The position numbers and the translations under genes were made by a program. Shown here piece by piece: positions 28,801 to 37,517 of a DNA stretch of 64,000 bases. The stretch's first letter is position 1, and each line of letters starts with the position of its first letter. The notes beneath the pieces were generated by a model. That model searched no databases. It saw only the letters and a program-made list of their open reading frames with translations, and was not told the origin of the DNA. Where the stretch lies: NCBI GenBank assembly GCA_027482225.1, contig JAIXWD010000005.1, forward strand, positions 1 to 64,000, in the 5' to 3' direction. Source of the stretch: Bacteroidota bacterium. GTDB lineage: Bacteria; Bacteroidota; Bacteroidia; UKL13-3.

Positions 28801-29245
28801 AGCTATGTAAACCGGTATTAAACCATTGAGGAGAGTTTGGTGCCGCATATTGGCCAATAATCATAAAAACCAACTCATCATAAAACTTATTTGCATCTTC
28901 TGCAGAAGCAAAGTAACCGTATTGTTCAGCCCACGATTTCCAGCAATGCGCCATACGATGTGCAACTTGCTTGATGGATGTTTCGCTTCCACTTGAACCA
29001 TCAGGCATAGGAACGCCTGCTTTACGGAAATACTTTTGTGCTAAAACATCTGTAGCTACTTGGCTCCAAAATTTTGGAACTTCTACATTGTTTAACTCAA
29101 ATACTTTTTCTCCATTCGGATTTTTAATTACGGAGGTACGGCTGTCGTATTCAAACAAGTCGAATGCGCTTACGCCATCCTTAGTAAAGAAGCGATCCAC
29201 GCGAAGGCCGCTTTGATCAGTTTTTTTAGGTGATTTGGTGCTCAT
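25868..29245 (-). CDS. nrdJ: Adenosylcobalamin-dependent (class II) ribonucleoside-diphosphate reductase
   Basis: 1125 residues, the long class II form. It makes deoxyribonucleotides independently of oxygen with a B12 radical. Class II marks are [22 protein letters not shown], the [10 protein letters not shown] region, and a C-terminal zinc ribbon ([21 protein letters not shown]) that replaces the redox Cys tail of class I enzymes. No nrdB-like small subunit gene is next to it, as expected for class II. No B12 riboswitch was seen upstream. Confidence 0.95.
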   Translation of the reverse strand: MSTKSPKKTDQSGLRVDRFFTKDGVSAFDLFEYDSRTSVIKNPNGEKVFELNNVEVPKFWSQVATDVLAQKYFRKAGVPMPDGSSGSETSIKQVAHRMAHCWKSWAEQYGYFASAEDANKFYDELVFMIIGQYAAPNSPQWFNTGLHSSYGITGKPQGHYFVNPNTGKLERSTSAYERPQPHACFILSVNDDLVNEGGIMDLWVREARIFKYGSGVGTNFSRVRGAGEKLSGGGTSSGLMSFLKIGDRAAGAIKSGGTTRRAAKMVCLDLDHPEIVEFINWKKNEEKKVAALIAAGYPSDYEGEAYATVSGQNSNNSVRIPHAFFKALEEGKNWNLVGRAKGDIMKSIPAKELWDMIGDAAWACADPGVQYDSTINEWHTCPEGGTINASNPCSEYMFLDNTACNLASLNLMRFFNPATSEFDVKGIEHASRIWTIVLEVSVLMAQFPSQEVAQLSYEYRTLGLGYANLGTALMVAGIPYDSPKAFAICGAITAILTGTAYSTSAEMAAHLGPFAKYEENKTHMLRVMRNHRYAAYNATDAYEGLTIRPVGIDPKYCPDYLLSAACTSWDNAVQLGEKHGYRNAQTTVIAPTGTIGLVMDCDTTGIEPDFALVKFKKLSGGGYFKIINQSVPASLKNLGYTAEEIDAIIKYAIGHATLTGAPHINPESLAFRGFTAEEIAKLDKAASGAFEIGFAFNHWTLGEECMQRLGFIPEEYNSPKFNLLRKLGFTRAEIEEANNYVCGTMTVEGAPALKEEHLAVFDCANKCGNIGERYIAATGHIRMMAAAQPFLSGAISKTINLPNEASVDDIKECYHLSWSMGLKANALYRDGCKLSQPLSNKSDVKEEEEVQEAVESVLGADANKPVGELTPEQVLDAATAILNRSHDTEFKRKLARIVERKQLPGKRSGFTQKATVGGQTIFVRTGEYEDGTLGEIFVDLHKEGATLRSLMNCFSIAVSLGLQYGVPLEEYVDKFTFTRFEPAGMVTGHGNIKNATSIIDYMFRMLGFEYLGREDFIQVPATEEQRSHLAVNQKHNLPSANMQNVVINPVNTPAAAPASIGFMKSTPMVEPSNKLPEVSATAVDQTQAYLKSFGDSPACPSCGSLTIRSGACYKCMNCGTQTGCS

Positions 29246-29661
29246 ATTATTGGAACAATTTTTGGGTTTATAAGTTTTAAAATTAACTCCGTTTTTTTTA
29301 GGGGGTTTTTCATCAAAAATGGTCTAGAATATGTTTCGAATCAAACTGCATTTTCCACACAAACAATTTTGCCAACATTCCACAAGCATACTGCGTAAGG
29401 GTTAAGGTATGTGCATAACCAAATTATTAACACTAAATTACTTGATTTTATTGATTTCACTTGCATAATTAATCACCTATTAATGAGCTCATTTGTTTTT
29501 AAAAATAGACAGTGAGGCACTTACAAAATTACCACAAACGTAATACCCTTATACAGTAAGCTTTTGCAGGTATTTAGATAACAATATATCACTAAATACA
29601 AGAATTAAGCACAACAATTTATTAAAAAGTGCTTTATTTGTAAGGATGCGTAAATGTTAAC
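29246..29661. promoter_or_regulatory. Long divergent intergenic region with DnaA-box-like sites
   Basis: A 416-bp gap between nrdJ and the GGGP synthase gene. On the minus strand TACGTTTG (29535-29542) matches the -7 consensus and would give a leader of about 285 nt. TTTTCCACA (29351-29359), CATTCCACA (29376-29384) and TTATGCACA on the minus strand (29410-29418) resemble the DnaA box TTATCCACA, with one, three and one mismatches. AATGAGCTCATT at 29482-29493 is a 12-bp palindrome. No ORF, tRNA or riboswitch was seen. Confidence 0.3.
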
Positions 29662-30441
29662 ATGTTTACGAGTCGAGAAAATAATAGCTTGAAAAACCTA
29701 GTACTACATACCATAAAGAATAATATTGCCAAAAACCAAAAACATTTGGCTGTATTGATAGACCCTGATAGCATTGAAAGTGAATCGCAATTAATTAACA
29801 TATGCAAACACAGCAATGAGTCTTCAATTGATTTTATTTTAGTTGGTGGTAGCTTAATTACAAATGGTTTTTTTGATAGGTGCATTCAAATTATAAAACA
29901 ACACACACAAATTCCTGTGGTACTTTTTCCAGGCAACATCATGCAAGTGAGTAAAGATGCTGATGCAATATTGTTGTTGTCTTTAATAAGTGGACGTAAT
30001 CCTGATTTATTAATTGGGAAACATGTATTGGCCGCACCTATGCTTAAAAAAAGTGGTTTAGAAATTATTCCTACTGGATACATGCTTGTTGATGGTGGTA
30101 ATATTACATCTGTAAGTTACATGAGTAACACCACACCGATACCTGCAGAGAAACATAGCATTGCCGCATGCACAGCCATGGCAGGCGAAATGTTAGGTTT
30201 ACAAGTTACATACATGGATGCAGGCAGTGGAGCGCAACATCCTATATCAACCAAGATGATTAGTGCGGTTCGCGAAAGTGTAAATGGACCCATATTTATT
30301 GGCGGAGGCATTAAGACACCTGAAGGTGCTATTGCTGCTTGTAATGCAGGAGCTGATGTAGTGGTAGTTGGTAACGCTTTTGAAAAAGAGCCTGAACTTA
30401 TTGGTCAAATTGCAAAGGCCGTTCATGGCTTAAATAAATAA
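29662..30441 (+). CDS. Geranylgeranylglyceryl phosphate synthase-like protein (GGGPS/PcrB family)
   Basis: A 259-residue TIM-barrel prenyltransferase. Archaeal GGGPS joins geranylgeranyl diphosphate to glycerol-1-phosphate, the first step of ether-lipid synthesis; group II members occur in Bacteroidota. Visible marks are LAVLIDPDS (substrate and Mg2+ site), VGGSLITNG, VLFPGN, the GYMLVDGG segment, YMDAGSGAQHP and the phosphate-binding IFIGGGIKTPEG and DVVVVGNAFEK. It stands alone with no other ether-lipid gene near it. Confidence 0.88.
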   Translation: MFTSRENNSLKNLVLHTIKNNIAKNQKHLAVLIDPDSIESESQLINICKHSNESSIDFILVGGSLITNGFFDRCIQIIKQHTQIPVVLFPGNIMQVSKDADAILLLSLISGRNPDLLIGKHVLAAPMLKKSGLEIIPTGYMLVDGGNITSVSYMSNTTPIPAEKHSIAACTAMAGEMLGLQVTYMDAGSGAQHPISTKMISAVRESVNGPIFIGGGIKTPEGAIAACNAGADVVVVGNAFEKEPELIGQIAKAVHGLNK

Positions 30442-30631
30442 TAGGTGTAAACCTCACCCATTAAATCAGCCTAACATTCAAAATATTTAATTATTCCTGT
30501 TGTAATTTTTATTTAAAACTCAATATTAGTTTAGAGTATGAAATTAAACTTATTAATTATTGGCATGTGTGATATTATTTAATCAAATGAATTAAAACTT
30601 GACAAACCGGTTTACATCAAGTAGATTTTTA

Positions 30632-30733
30632 ATGATTCTTGGCAAGGCAAACCAATATAAGCCAATGTTTGAAGCTGATACCAACATAGATGCTTATTTA
30701 TTAGAAAAATATCCGCTAACTACACTTAAATGA
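30632..30733 (+). CDS. Possible 33-residue ORF overlapping the SET-domain gene
   Basis: ATG at 30632 to TGA at 30731-30733 encodes MILGKANQYKPMFEADTNI and 14 further residues. Its stop overlaps the next start as ATGA, the arrangement of translationally coupled genes. The frame is open upstream only to 30596, so it is short whatever start is used. It could be a leader peptide, a gene remnant or chance. Nothing else was recognised in 30442-30729. Confidence 0.25.
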   Translation: MILGKANQYKPMFEADTNIDAYLLEKYPLTTLK

Positions 30734-31179
30734 AAAAATATATTGATAGCAACGCAATACAAGCTCCAGAAAAGCTTTATTTATATAAGGCAATTTCACA
30801 ATTGCAAAATGCAGGTAATGGATTATATACTGCTATTAACATTTATAAAGATGAAGTAATCGCAACTTTTAGGGGCGAGAGACTTACCGATGAAATAGCC
30901 AAGAAACGTGCTAAGAAAGGAAACGACCAGTATTTTATAGCCATGCTAGATGGCAGTATTATGGACTCTATTAAAAGTGATTGTTTTGCCAAATATGCAA
31001 ACGATGCAATGGGCCTAGGAACCTCGGTATTCAAGAACAACAGCAGAATAGCTTTAGATGAAAATAACAACGTTTGTATTATAGCCAATAAAATGATTAA
31101 AAGCGGGGATGAAATTTTTTGTGGTTATGGAAAACGCTATTGGAAAAAATACACAACAACATCAGCAACAAAAATTTAA
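30730..31179 (+). CDS. SET domain protein, probable protein-lysine methyltransferase
   Basis: 149 residues that are almost entirely a SET domain: NGLYTAINIYKDEVIATFRGE at the N-terminus, then FAKYANDAMG and SRIALDENNNVCIIA, and IKSGDEIFCGYGKRYW at the end, which holds the catalytic Tyr region. Such small bacterial SET proteins use S-adenosylmethionine to methylate lysine; targets are unknown. It converges with the RNase H gene with a 4-bp overlap. Confidence 0.82.
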   Translation: MKKYIDSNAIQAPEKLYLYKAISQLQNAGNGLYTAINIYKDEVIATFRGERLTDEIAKKRAKKGNDQYFIAMLDGSIMDSIKSDCFAKYANDAMGLGTSVFKNNSRIALDENNNVCIIANKMIKSGDEIFCGYGKRYWKKYTTTSATKI

Positions 31180-31646
31180 GTATTTAGTATTGTTTCTCTC
31201 ATTAATGCACGCACCATCAAATCTACCCTGCGGTTATGGTTACAGTTAATATTTGCAGGCTGATGCGCAGCAACCTTAATTAGTTTTAGAGGCATCGTAT
31301 CAAAAAGGTTAAATAAAACCTTTAGTAGGTCGGAATTTTGTAATACACTGCCTTTTTTTGTGAGGTAATTATTTTCTAAAATTCGTTGTTTTCTATTTGC
31401 TAAATTAACTGCGTATTGGCTATCTGAAAACACTTCAATATTATCAAAACTTATTCGATGAAGACATAGGTATTCAACCGCGTTAATTATTGCTTGCAGC
31501 TCCATTCGGTTATGTGTGGTATTTTTAGCAATACCTTTAATAATGTGTTCATCATTATTAAGATAAATGATAGCGGCCCAAGCACCACATTTTAACTGTG
31601 TATGGCAACTTCCATCAGTGTAAATGCGAATAGTATTTAGCGGCAA
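31176..31646 (-). CDS. Ribonuclease HI-like protein
   Basis: 156 residues of RNase H fold. The acidic catalytic residues are in IYTDGSC (Asp11), NRMELQAI (Glu) and VFSDSQYAV (Asp), and the last in NRRVDLMVRAL. The conserved KVAAHQ segment carries the flexible-loop His. It lacks the N-terminal hybrid-binding domain found in other bacterial types. It converges with the SET-domain gene with a 4-bp overlap. Confidence 0.85.
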   Translation of the reverse strand: MPLNTIRIYTDGSCHTQLKCGAWAAIIYLNNDEHIIKGIAKNTTHNRMELQAIINAVEYLCLHRISFDNIEVFSDSQYAVNLANRKQRILENNYLTKKGSVLQNSDLLKVLFNLFDTMPLKLIKVAAHQPANINCNHNRRVDLMVRALMRETILNT

Positions 31647-31709
31647 AATATCACATCAATTAAAGGCAATTTGAATTTAGTATAATAGTTGTAATGCAGC
31701 TTTATATGA

Positions 31710-32705
31710 TCACTTGGTGGTGTATATAACTTCCAATAAAGTTTGCCCAACTGCTTTCAATGTATTTTTGTCGATGGCACTCATGTTATCGTTATGTGTG
31801 TGCCAATGGCTTGGAAATCCGGTACGTGAAGCCGCATCATAATGTATAATATCTATGGTTGGTATCTTTGCGATTTTATTTACGTAATAATGGTCATCAA
31901 TAATGCCCGACTTTTGGTAGTACATAAAATAATTACTGTAGCCTAAATTATGACCCATTTGCCAAACACTTTGCAAAACAGGCTGCGCTGCTTCTATAGA
32001 AACTTGTTCCCAAGCAAATTTTGCTTCGGGTGCTCCAACCATATCTAACAAAATACCAAAATTGGTTTTATATCCAGGTTTGTGCATGTTGGCACTCCAA
32101 TACTGAGAACCTAAGCAATAGCTATTATCAAATTCTGGTTTACCTAAATCTTCGGCATCAAACAAAACAATATCAACCCCAACAGATGGCGGAATTTGTT
32201 TTAGCGTTTTAGCAATTTGCATCAATACTCCTACTCCACTTGCGCCATCATTTGCTCCTAAAATCGGCATATCGGTATCTTTGGTATCTTGATCAGCATA
32301 AGGGCGGCTATCCCAGTGCGCGCATAATAAAATCCTGTTTGATGATTGGGGGTTTATTTCTGCAATAATGTTTCTGATGTTTAACTTTTTATTATCAAAA
32401 TTTGTAATAGAAGCTTTTTGTTGAATTACATTATCAGCATATTTTTTTAATTCGCTTACCATCCAATCGCCACACATTTTATGTGGTTCGCTATTGGTTA
32501 CACGTGGCCCGAACGAAACTTGTTTTTCAACAAAATAGTACGCGCTATCTGCATTAAAAACAGGCGAAATTTGTTTGTATGGTGCCGCAACTTCTGTAGT
32601 TGTAGTTTCTTGTTTGGGTTGATTTTTAGGCAACTCATTACAGGAAACTAATGCTAATGTAAACAATACAAAAGTGCTTATTTTTATTTGGGTGTTTTTT
32701 TTCAT
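31710..32705 (-). CDS. M28-family lipoprotein, glutaminyl-peptide cyclotransferase-like
   Basis: From the ATG at 32705 it begins with a lipoprotein signal, ISTFVLFTLALVSC, with the lipidated Cys at about 22; an upstream ATG at 32741 would spoil this signal. The zinc aminopeptidase fold shows LLCAHWDSRPYAD, LGANDGASGVGVL (Asp ligand), LFDAEDLG (Glu) and the C-terminal HWHTHNDN (His). This arrangement matches the glutaminyl cyclases of Bacteroidota, which form N-terminal pyroglutamate on exported proteins after signal cleavage before Gln. An aminopeptidase role cannot be excluded. Confidence 0.85.
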   Translation of the reverse strand: MKKNTQIKISTFVLFTLALVSCNELPKNQPKQETTTTEVAAPYKQISPVFNADSAYYFVEKQVSFGPRVTNSEPHKMCGDWMVSELKKYADNVIQQKASITNFDNKKLNIRNIIAEINPQSSNRILLCAHWDSRPYADQDTKDTDMPILGANDGASGVGVLMQIAKTLKQIPPSVGVDIVLFDAEDLGKPEFDNSYCLGSQYWSANMHKPGYKTNFGILLDMVGAPEAKFAWEQVSIEAAQPVLQSVWQMGHNLGYSNYFMYYQKSGIIDDHYYVNKIAKIPTIDIIHYDAASRTGFPSHWHTHNDNMSAIDKNTLKAVGQTLLEVIYTTK

Positions 32706-32743
32706 TATGCTGTTTAATAACTCAAAATCATATACAATCATTA

Positions 32744-34213
32744 TCAGTTGATGGTATAGCTTGTTCCTTCTTTACCATCCTTAATTTCGAAACCAATCTC
32801 TTTTAATTTATCTCTTATTAAATCAGAGGTAGAAAAATCTTTACGCGATTTTGCATCCGTTCTAACATCTAAAATCATGTTCATTAAACCATCAATTTTA
32901 TCAGTATTAACAGCATTTTCCTCCTTTAATCCCAACACATCAAACACCATGCTGCTCATTAATTTTACCAATTCGCTTTTATCAACTTCGGTAATGCTTT
33001 CTTTGCCATCATTTACACTATTAATAATCCTTACCCCTTCAAATAAATGCGCCAATGTAATTGGTGTATTAAAATCATCATCCATGGCAGCGTATACTTT
33101 GGTATTTAATTCGTTGATATCAGAGGTAGATGTTGTTGATGATTTTAAATCATCTAACAATTTCATCGCATTCATTAATCGAGCAAAACCTTTTTCGGCT
33201 GCTTGTAATGCTTCGTTGCTAAAATCGAGCGTACTGCGGTAATGAGCTTGTAACATAAAGAAGCGCACTGTCATAGGACTATATGCTTTTTCCAATAAAT
33301 TATGGCTACCCGAAAACAACTCAAATGGCAAAAAAGAATTACCTAAACTCTTGCTCATTTTTTGTCCGTTTACGGTAAGCATATTGGTATGCATCCAATA
33401 ATTAATTGGATTTTTAATATGATTACAAGCTACGTTTTGTGCAATTTCATTGGTATGGTGTGTAGGTGCTAAATCCATACCCCCTCCATGTATATCAAAA
33501 TGATTGCCTAAATATTTTTTACTCATGGCCGAGCACTCCAGATGCCATCCTGGAAAACCTTCACCCCAAGGACTAGGCCAGCGCATAATGTGTTCAGGTT
33601 TCGCTTTTATCCAAAGTGCAAAATCTAATCGGCCACGTTTATCAACTTGTCCGCTAAGTTCTCGTGTTCCGTTTAACAAGTCATCCAAATTACGACCCGT
33701 TAATTCCGTATAGTTGTTATCTTTTGCATACTTTTCTACATCAAAATATATGGTGCCGTTACTTTCATATGCAAAACCATTAGCCATAATTTGTTTGGTC
33801 ATTTCTATTTGCTCGATAATATGACCAGTTGCCGTTGGCTCAATGCTTGGAGGTAACGCATTAAAGGAATCCATAACATGATGAAAATCGATGGTGTAAC
33901 GTTGTACAATTTCCATCGGTTCTAATTGCTCTAGTTTTGCTTTTTTGCTGATTTTATCTTCACCTTCATCTGCATCATTTTCTAGATGACCTGCATCAGT
34001 GATATTACGAACATAACGTACTTTATAACCTAAGTGTTGTAAATAACGGAACACTACATCAAACGAAACAAAAGTACGCGCGTTGCCTAAATGAGCATTA
34101 TTGTATACCGTTGGTCCGCAAACATACATACCCACATGGCCTATATGTATTGGTTCAAACTTTTCGGTTTTACGCGTTAGCGTATTGTATATATTTAGGT
34201 TGTGGTTAATCAT
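32744..34213 (-). CDS. cysS: Cysteinyl-tRNA synthetase
   Basis: Class I synthetase of 489 residues. The zinc-binding and HIGH-type block is [17 protein letters not shown] (31-46), the second zinc segment is [13 protein letters not shown] with [10 protein letters not shown], and the KMSKSLGN loop follows. The N-terminal side lies downstream of the DUF3127 gene terminator; the M28 lipoprotein follows 38 bp after the stop. Confidence 0.96.
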   Translation of the reverse strand: MINHNLNIYNTLTRKTEKFEPIHIGHVGMYVCGPTVYNNAHLGNARTFVSFDVVFRYLQHLGYKVRYVRNITDAGHLENDADEGEDKISKKAKLEQLEPMEIVQRYTIDFHHVMDSFNALPPSIEPTATGHIIEQIEMTKQIMANGFAYESNGTIYFDVEKYAKDNNYTELTGRNLDDLLNGTRELSGQVDKRGRLDFALWIKAKPEHIMRWPSPWGEGFPGWHLECSAMSKKYLGNHFDIHGGGMDLAPTHHTNEIAQNVACNHIKNPINYWMHTNMLTVNGQKMSKSLGNSFLPFELFSGSHNLLEKAYSPMTVRFFMLQAHYRSTLDFSNEALQAAEKGFARLMNAMKLLDDLKSSTTSTSDINELNTKVYAAMDDDFNTPITLAHLFEGVRIINSVNDGKESITEVDKSELVKLMSSMVFDVLGLKEENAVNTDKIDGLMNMILDVRTDAKSRKDFSTSDLIRDKLKEIGFEIKDGKEGTSYTIN

Positions 34214-34253
34214 TATCGCACAAATCTATTAAAAGGATAATGGTATATAAAAT

Positions 34254-34291
34254 AAAAAAGCGTCCCGAATGTAACTTCGGGACGCTTTTTT
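34254..34291. terminator. Bidirectional intrinsic terminator after the DUF3127 gene
   Basis: AAAAAAGCGTCCCGAA (34254-34269) pairs perfectly with TTCGGGACGCTTTTTT (34276-34291), 6-nt loop. It lies 12 bp beyond the DUF3127 stop and 40 bp before the cysS start on the minus strand, so it separates the two. Confidence 0.93.
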
Positions 34292-34303
34292 GCAATGTTT
34301 TGA

Positions 34304-34672
34304 TTAAAACGGTAAATCATCTGATGCTGAATCTGCTGTAAAAGTAGGTTCGTTATCGGGATGAAAAGGATCTGGATCAACATTTGTTCCCCCAGCGCCT
34401 TGTCCTTGAATTTTCCATGCGCGTGCATCAGTGTACCAGCGGCCGTTGTATTCGCGGCTCTCAATGTTTAAAGATGCAGTAATTAAATCACCAACATTAA
34501 AACGTTCAAGGTCATTAACCTTCTCGTTCATAGTGCTAATCATTACCTTACGAGGGTAAGTTTCTTGTGTTTCAATTACAAATTCTTGCTTGCTCCAAGC
34601 CTTACCTGCTTTGCTAATTCCTTCAGTTTTGCTCATTTTCTGAACAATTTTTCCTGTTATGTCTAAAGCCAT
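34304..34672 (-). CDS. DUF3127 family SSB-like protein
   Basis: 122 residues. The first ~90 resemble an OB-fold (GKIVQKMSKTEGISKAGKAW, KQEFVIETQE, then EFN-like DLERFNVGDLITASLNIESREY), and the remainder is a flexible acidic tail ending in SDDLPF. That tip resembles the DDDIPF end with which bacterial SSB recruits partner proteins. DUF3127 is described as distantly related to SSB and has no established role. A terminator follows directly. Confidence 0.82.
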   Translation of the reverse strand: MALDITGKIVQKMSKTEGISKAGKAWSKQEFVIETQETYPRKVMISTMNEKVNDLERFNVGDLITASLNIESREYNGRWYTDARAWKIQGQGAGGTNVDPDPFHPDNEPTFTADSASDDLPF

Positions 34673-34810
34673 ACGTATAAATTATTTATTGTTTTTTACT
34701 ATTTATAGCACCATAAGCGCATAATTTGGTAAATGATGAAATGCGAAAATATTAGAAAAAAGTTTGTTTTGTATGCACGTTGATAATTTTTATGCAATTG
34801 GGTGTTACAC

Positions 34811-34886
34811 TGCGTGCCGGATAGAAGTGGAAAGACCAAAGCGAGAAACGAGTGAGGACTTGCAGCGAATAGCCGGGCTACACGCT
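34811..34886 (+). ncRNA. Structured RNA motif resembling Flavo-1
   Basis: The only GC-rich piece of the 220-bp gap 34673-34892. GCGTG CCGG (34812-34820) can pair with CCGG (34873-34876) and CACGC (34881-34885) around a 4-nt bulge, and AAGACC (34832-34837) with GGACTT (34856-34861) save one mismatch. The spaced words GATAGAAGTGGAAA and TTGCAGCGAATAGC recur between genes in many Bacteroidota genomes and match my memory of the Rfam Flavo-1 motif. A weak promoter (TTTG 34763, TAATTTTT 34784) precedes it. The name is from memory and not confirmed. Confidence 0.45.
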
Positions 34887-34892
34887 CTTATC

Positions 34893-36326
34893 TTAAAAAT
34901 AAATCTTTACCACAAAAATAGCTGTAATGATACAAACTAAATCAACCAACAACATAACACTAAGTGCGTAGCGGCTATCTTTAATATTTACCGAACCAAA
35001 ATATAATGCCACAACGTAAAAGGTAGTTTCGGCTGCACCTTGAAACAAACATGAAAGCTGTCCAGCAATACTATCGGCCCCATAGGTTTTCATTGCATCC
35101 AGCATAAAACCACGAGAACCACCTGCACTAAACGGCCGCATTAATGCAACAGGTATTGCTTGTATGATTTGTGGATCAACACCAAAAGCGGCAAGCAAAG
35201 AGGTTACGCCACTCATTACAATATTCATTAAACCAGAGTTGCGAAAAATACTTAAGGCCACCAACATGGCTATCATATATGGCAATACACGAACACCAGT
35301 TGTGAAACCATCTTTGGCACCGTGTACAAACGAATCAAAAATATTGGTGTTATTGGTTTTAAAAATCTTTTCTTGAAATATACTATAAGCCACAATAGCT
35401 AAAATAATAAACAGCAATACACCATTACTCAAATTACCCGTGAAGTGAAATTTCTGTATACCGGTTAATTGATTGACATAAAATAACAGGAAACCTATTA
35501 CTGCACTAATTATTGTTACAAAACCAATTACTATTGGATTTAATAAATTAATGCGTTGTTTTATACTAACGAAAATTAATGCAGCTATGGTTCCAACAAA
35601 AGAAGTAATAATGGTTGGTAACATGATATCTGCAGGGTTTGCAGCATGTTGTGCCGCTCGATATCCAATAATAGATGTAGGAATTAAGGTTAACCCAGCA
35701 GCGTGCAAACACAAAAACATAATTTGACTATTGCTTGCTTTTTCTTTGTTGGTGTTTACTTCTTGCATGCTTTCCATAGCCTTTAAACCAAATGGTGTAG
35801 CGGCATTATCTAATCCTAAAAAATTGGCAGCAAAGTTCATGGTCATAAATCCATATGCAGGATGACCTTTAGGCAACTCGGGAAATATTTTGGCAAAAAA
35901 TGGTGAAAGCACATTAGCCAATTTAGTGATGGCGTTACTATCGTTTAATAGGTTTAACAACCCACAGAAAAAAGTAAGGTATCCGATTAATGGCAACCAA
36001 ATATCCATAATGGTATTTTTACAAGTTGGAAAAATACCATCAGCAGCTTGTTTACCAACTGCAATTTGAACTATTCCATTATCCATTAATTGATAAGTAC
36101 TATCGCCTGTTGCATTGGTATAGACCTTATTGGCCTGCAAAACTGCATACAATGCCGTATCATTTTGTTGCAAATTTATAGCCTCTAACTCAGATATGAT
36201 AGTTGGGTCGTTTTGTTTGCCATTAACCAAACTACCCAAGGTGTACATTTGGCCTGTACCCAACATGTAAAAAATATAAATCGCGCTGAGTACAATAATG
36301 TACGACCAAAATCTACTTAATGCCAT
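34893..36326 (-). CDS. Fused SpmA/SpmB-like nucleoside-recognition (gate) membrane protein
   Basis: 477 residues with about ten membrane segments. The N-terminal half matches SpmA (NFAANFLGLDNAATPFGLKAME), the C-terminal half SpmB (FVHGAKDGFTTGVRVLPYMIAMLVAL; MRPFSAGGSRGFM; QGAAETTFYVVALYFGSV). In Bacillus the two are separate spore-maturation proteins; in Bacteroidota the fused form is usual and its substrate unknown. A loop of about 90 residues between the first two helices is extracytoplasmic by prediction. Confidence 0.87.
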   Translation of the reverse strand: MALSRFWSYIIVLSAIYIFYMLGTGQMYTLGSLVNGKQNDPTIISELEAINLQQNDTALYAVLQANKVYTNATGDSTYQLMDNGIVQIAVGKQAADGIFPTCKNTIMDIWLPLIGYLTFFCGLLNLLNDSNAITKLANVLSPFFAKIFPELPKGHPAYGFMTMNFAANFLGLDNAATPFGLKAMESMQEVNTNKEKASNSQIMFLCLHAAGLTLIPTSIIGYRAAQHAANPADIMLPTIITSFVGTIAALIFVSIKQRINLLNPIVIGFVTIISAVIGFLLFYVNQLTGIQKFHFTGNLSNGVLLFIILAIVAYSIFQEKIFKTNNTNIFDSFVHGAKDGFTTGVRVLPYMIAMLVALSIFRNSGLMNIVMSGVTSLLAAFGVDPQIIQAIPVALMRPFSAGGSRGFMLDAMKTYGADSIAGQLSCLFQGAAETTFYVVALYFGSVNIKDSRYALSVMLLVDLVCIITAIFVVKIYF

Positions 36327-36480
36327 AATGCGTATTACTTGATTTTCAATTTTACATTTAAAGACATTAGCATTAGCTATACTTTTTTTAAAATAAGTGT
36401 GGATAGTGTAGTTGGTTTTACCGATAAGTGTTCACTTTTATTGATGCATATGGTTATACCAAAAAATAATATATTGCAGC

Positions 36481-36723
36481 ATGAGCAATAACTGGGTAGA
36501 AAAAGACAATAAACTAAGTAAAACATACAAGTTTGATTCGTTTATGGATGCAATTAGTTGGATGAATAAAGCAGCTGTTGTGATTGAAACTTTTAATCAT
36601 CATCCAGAGTGGAGCAATGTTTACAACAAAGTACATGTTATCTTACGCACACACGATGCTGGCTATATAGTAACCAATAAAGATAGAAAGTTAGCACAAC
36701 TACTTGATGATGTAATATTATAA
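36481..36723 (+). CDS. phhB: 4a-hydroxytetrahydrobiopterin dehydratase
   Basis: 80 residues of the pterin-4a-carbinolamine dehydratase family, which regenerates the pterin cofactor after aromatic hydroxylation. The active-site block NHHPEWSNVYNKVHV (39-53) with His40 and His41, and THDAG with His58, are intact. It is slightly shorter than the typical ~95-100 residues, at both ends. No phenylalanine hydroxylase gene is in the window. It overlaps the convergent phosphatase gene by 6 bp. Confidence 0.92.
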   Translation: MSNNWVEKDNKLSKTYKFDSFMDAISWMNKAAVVIETFNHHPEWSNVYNKVHVILRTHDAGYIVTNKDRKLAQLLDDVIL

Positions 36724-37464
36724 GTGGTTATTAATAAGTGGTAATTCACAAATTCGCTGGTAATTATAACTTTTTATTGCGTCATTAAAAACAGGCAAAT
36801 GCCTTTGACCATGGCAATCGCTGCCAATCATATGCACCATTTTATTTTCAATTAGAAACTCCGCTGTTTTTTTTACTTGGGGCGAGTAGTAACCAATCAG
36901 TGAAAACAAGTTAATTTGAAATAATATTCCTTGCTCAAAAAGCTCAGTAAATTTATCCCTGTGCATAGCTAAAAAAGCATAACGTTCTGGATGTGCAAGC
37001 ACGGGTTTATATCCTGCTATACGTAAATTAAACAAGGCGCTTTTAAGATTAGCGGGTTCTTCTGTAAAGGGCAATTCAACAAGTACATGATTTTGCCCAA
37101 AAGTAAGCAAATTGCCTAATGCTATTTTCTTCTCAAATGCATCATCAATCAAGTATTCGGCAGCTGCTTGTATTTCTATATTTATACCTTGATTTTTAAG
37201 TTCAGTGCGTATAATCTCTATTGCAGGTAAAATATTTTCAGGACCATTTTTATAAAAATCGCCCATGATATGAGGAGTAGTAATTACCTTTTTATAACCA
37301 CTTTCAGCAAAATGCTTTAATACTACAATACTTTCTTCTAAACTTTGAACTCCGTCATCAATATTAGGTATAAGGTGACTGTGAATTTCAGTTGTAATTG
37401 GATTTACAAAGTTAAAATCAGCAATTTTAGCCTTGATATTAAAGAGTTTATTAAGTATACTCAT
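36718..37464 (-). CDS. PHP-type tyrosine-protein phosphatase (CpsB/YwqE-like)
   Basis: A metal-dependent phosphatase with motifs TEIHSHLIPNIDDGVQS, TTPHIM, the Glu of AAAEYLID, LAHPERY and GSDCHG, which supply the polynuclear metal site. CpsB/YwqE members dephosphorylate the tyrosine kinases that control capsule export. The ATG at 37464 is preferred; another ATG at 37503 is in frame. It follows the sugar isomerase gene by 53 bp, a context that fits polysaccharide control, though no Wzc-like kinase is in the window. Confidence 0.86.
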   Translation of the reverse strand: MSILNKLFNIKAKIADFNFVNPITTEIHSHLIPNIDDGVQSLEESIVVLKHFAESGYKKVITTPHIMGDFYKNGPENILPAIEIIRTELKNQGINIEIQAAAEYLIDDAFEKKIALGNLLTFGQNHVLVELPFTEEPANLKSALFNLRIAGYKPVLAHPERYAFLAMHRDKFTELFEQGILFQINLFSLIGYYSPQVKKTAEFLIENKMVHMIGSDCHGQRHLPVFNDAIKSYNYQRICELPLINNHL

Positions 37465-37517
37465 GGTTAGGTTTGTTATGGCAGTTTTGTTTTTCCATAA
37501 CATAAAATCGTTAAGTA

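Noticed and set aside
29246-29661. Cobalamin riboswitch or NrdR box before the class II reductase
   Set aside because: No B12-box-like sequence and no pair of NrdR-type palindromes was found on reading both strands.
30538-30582. 14-codon ORF upstream of the SET gene
   Set aside because: Very short, in another frame than the following small ORF, with no supporting signal.
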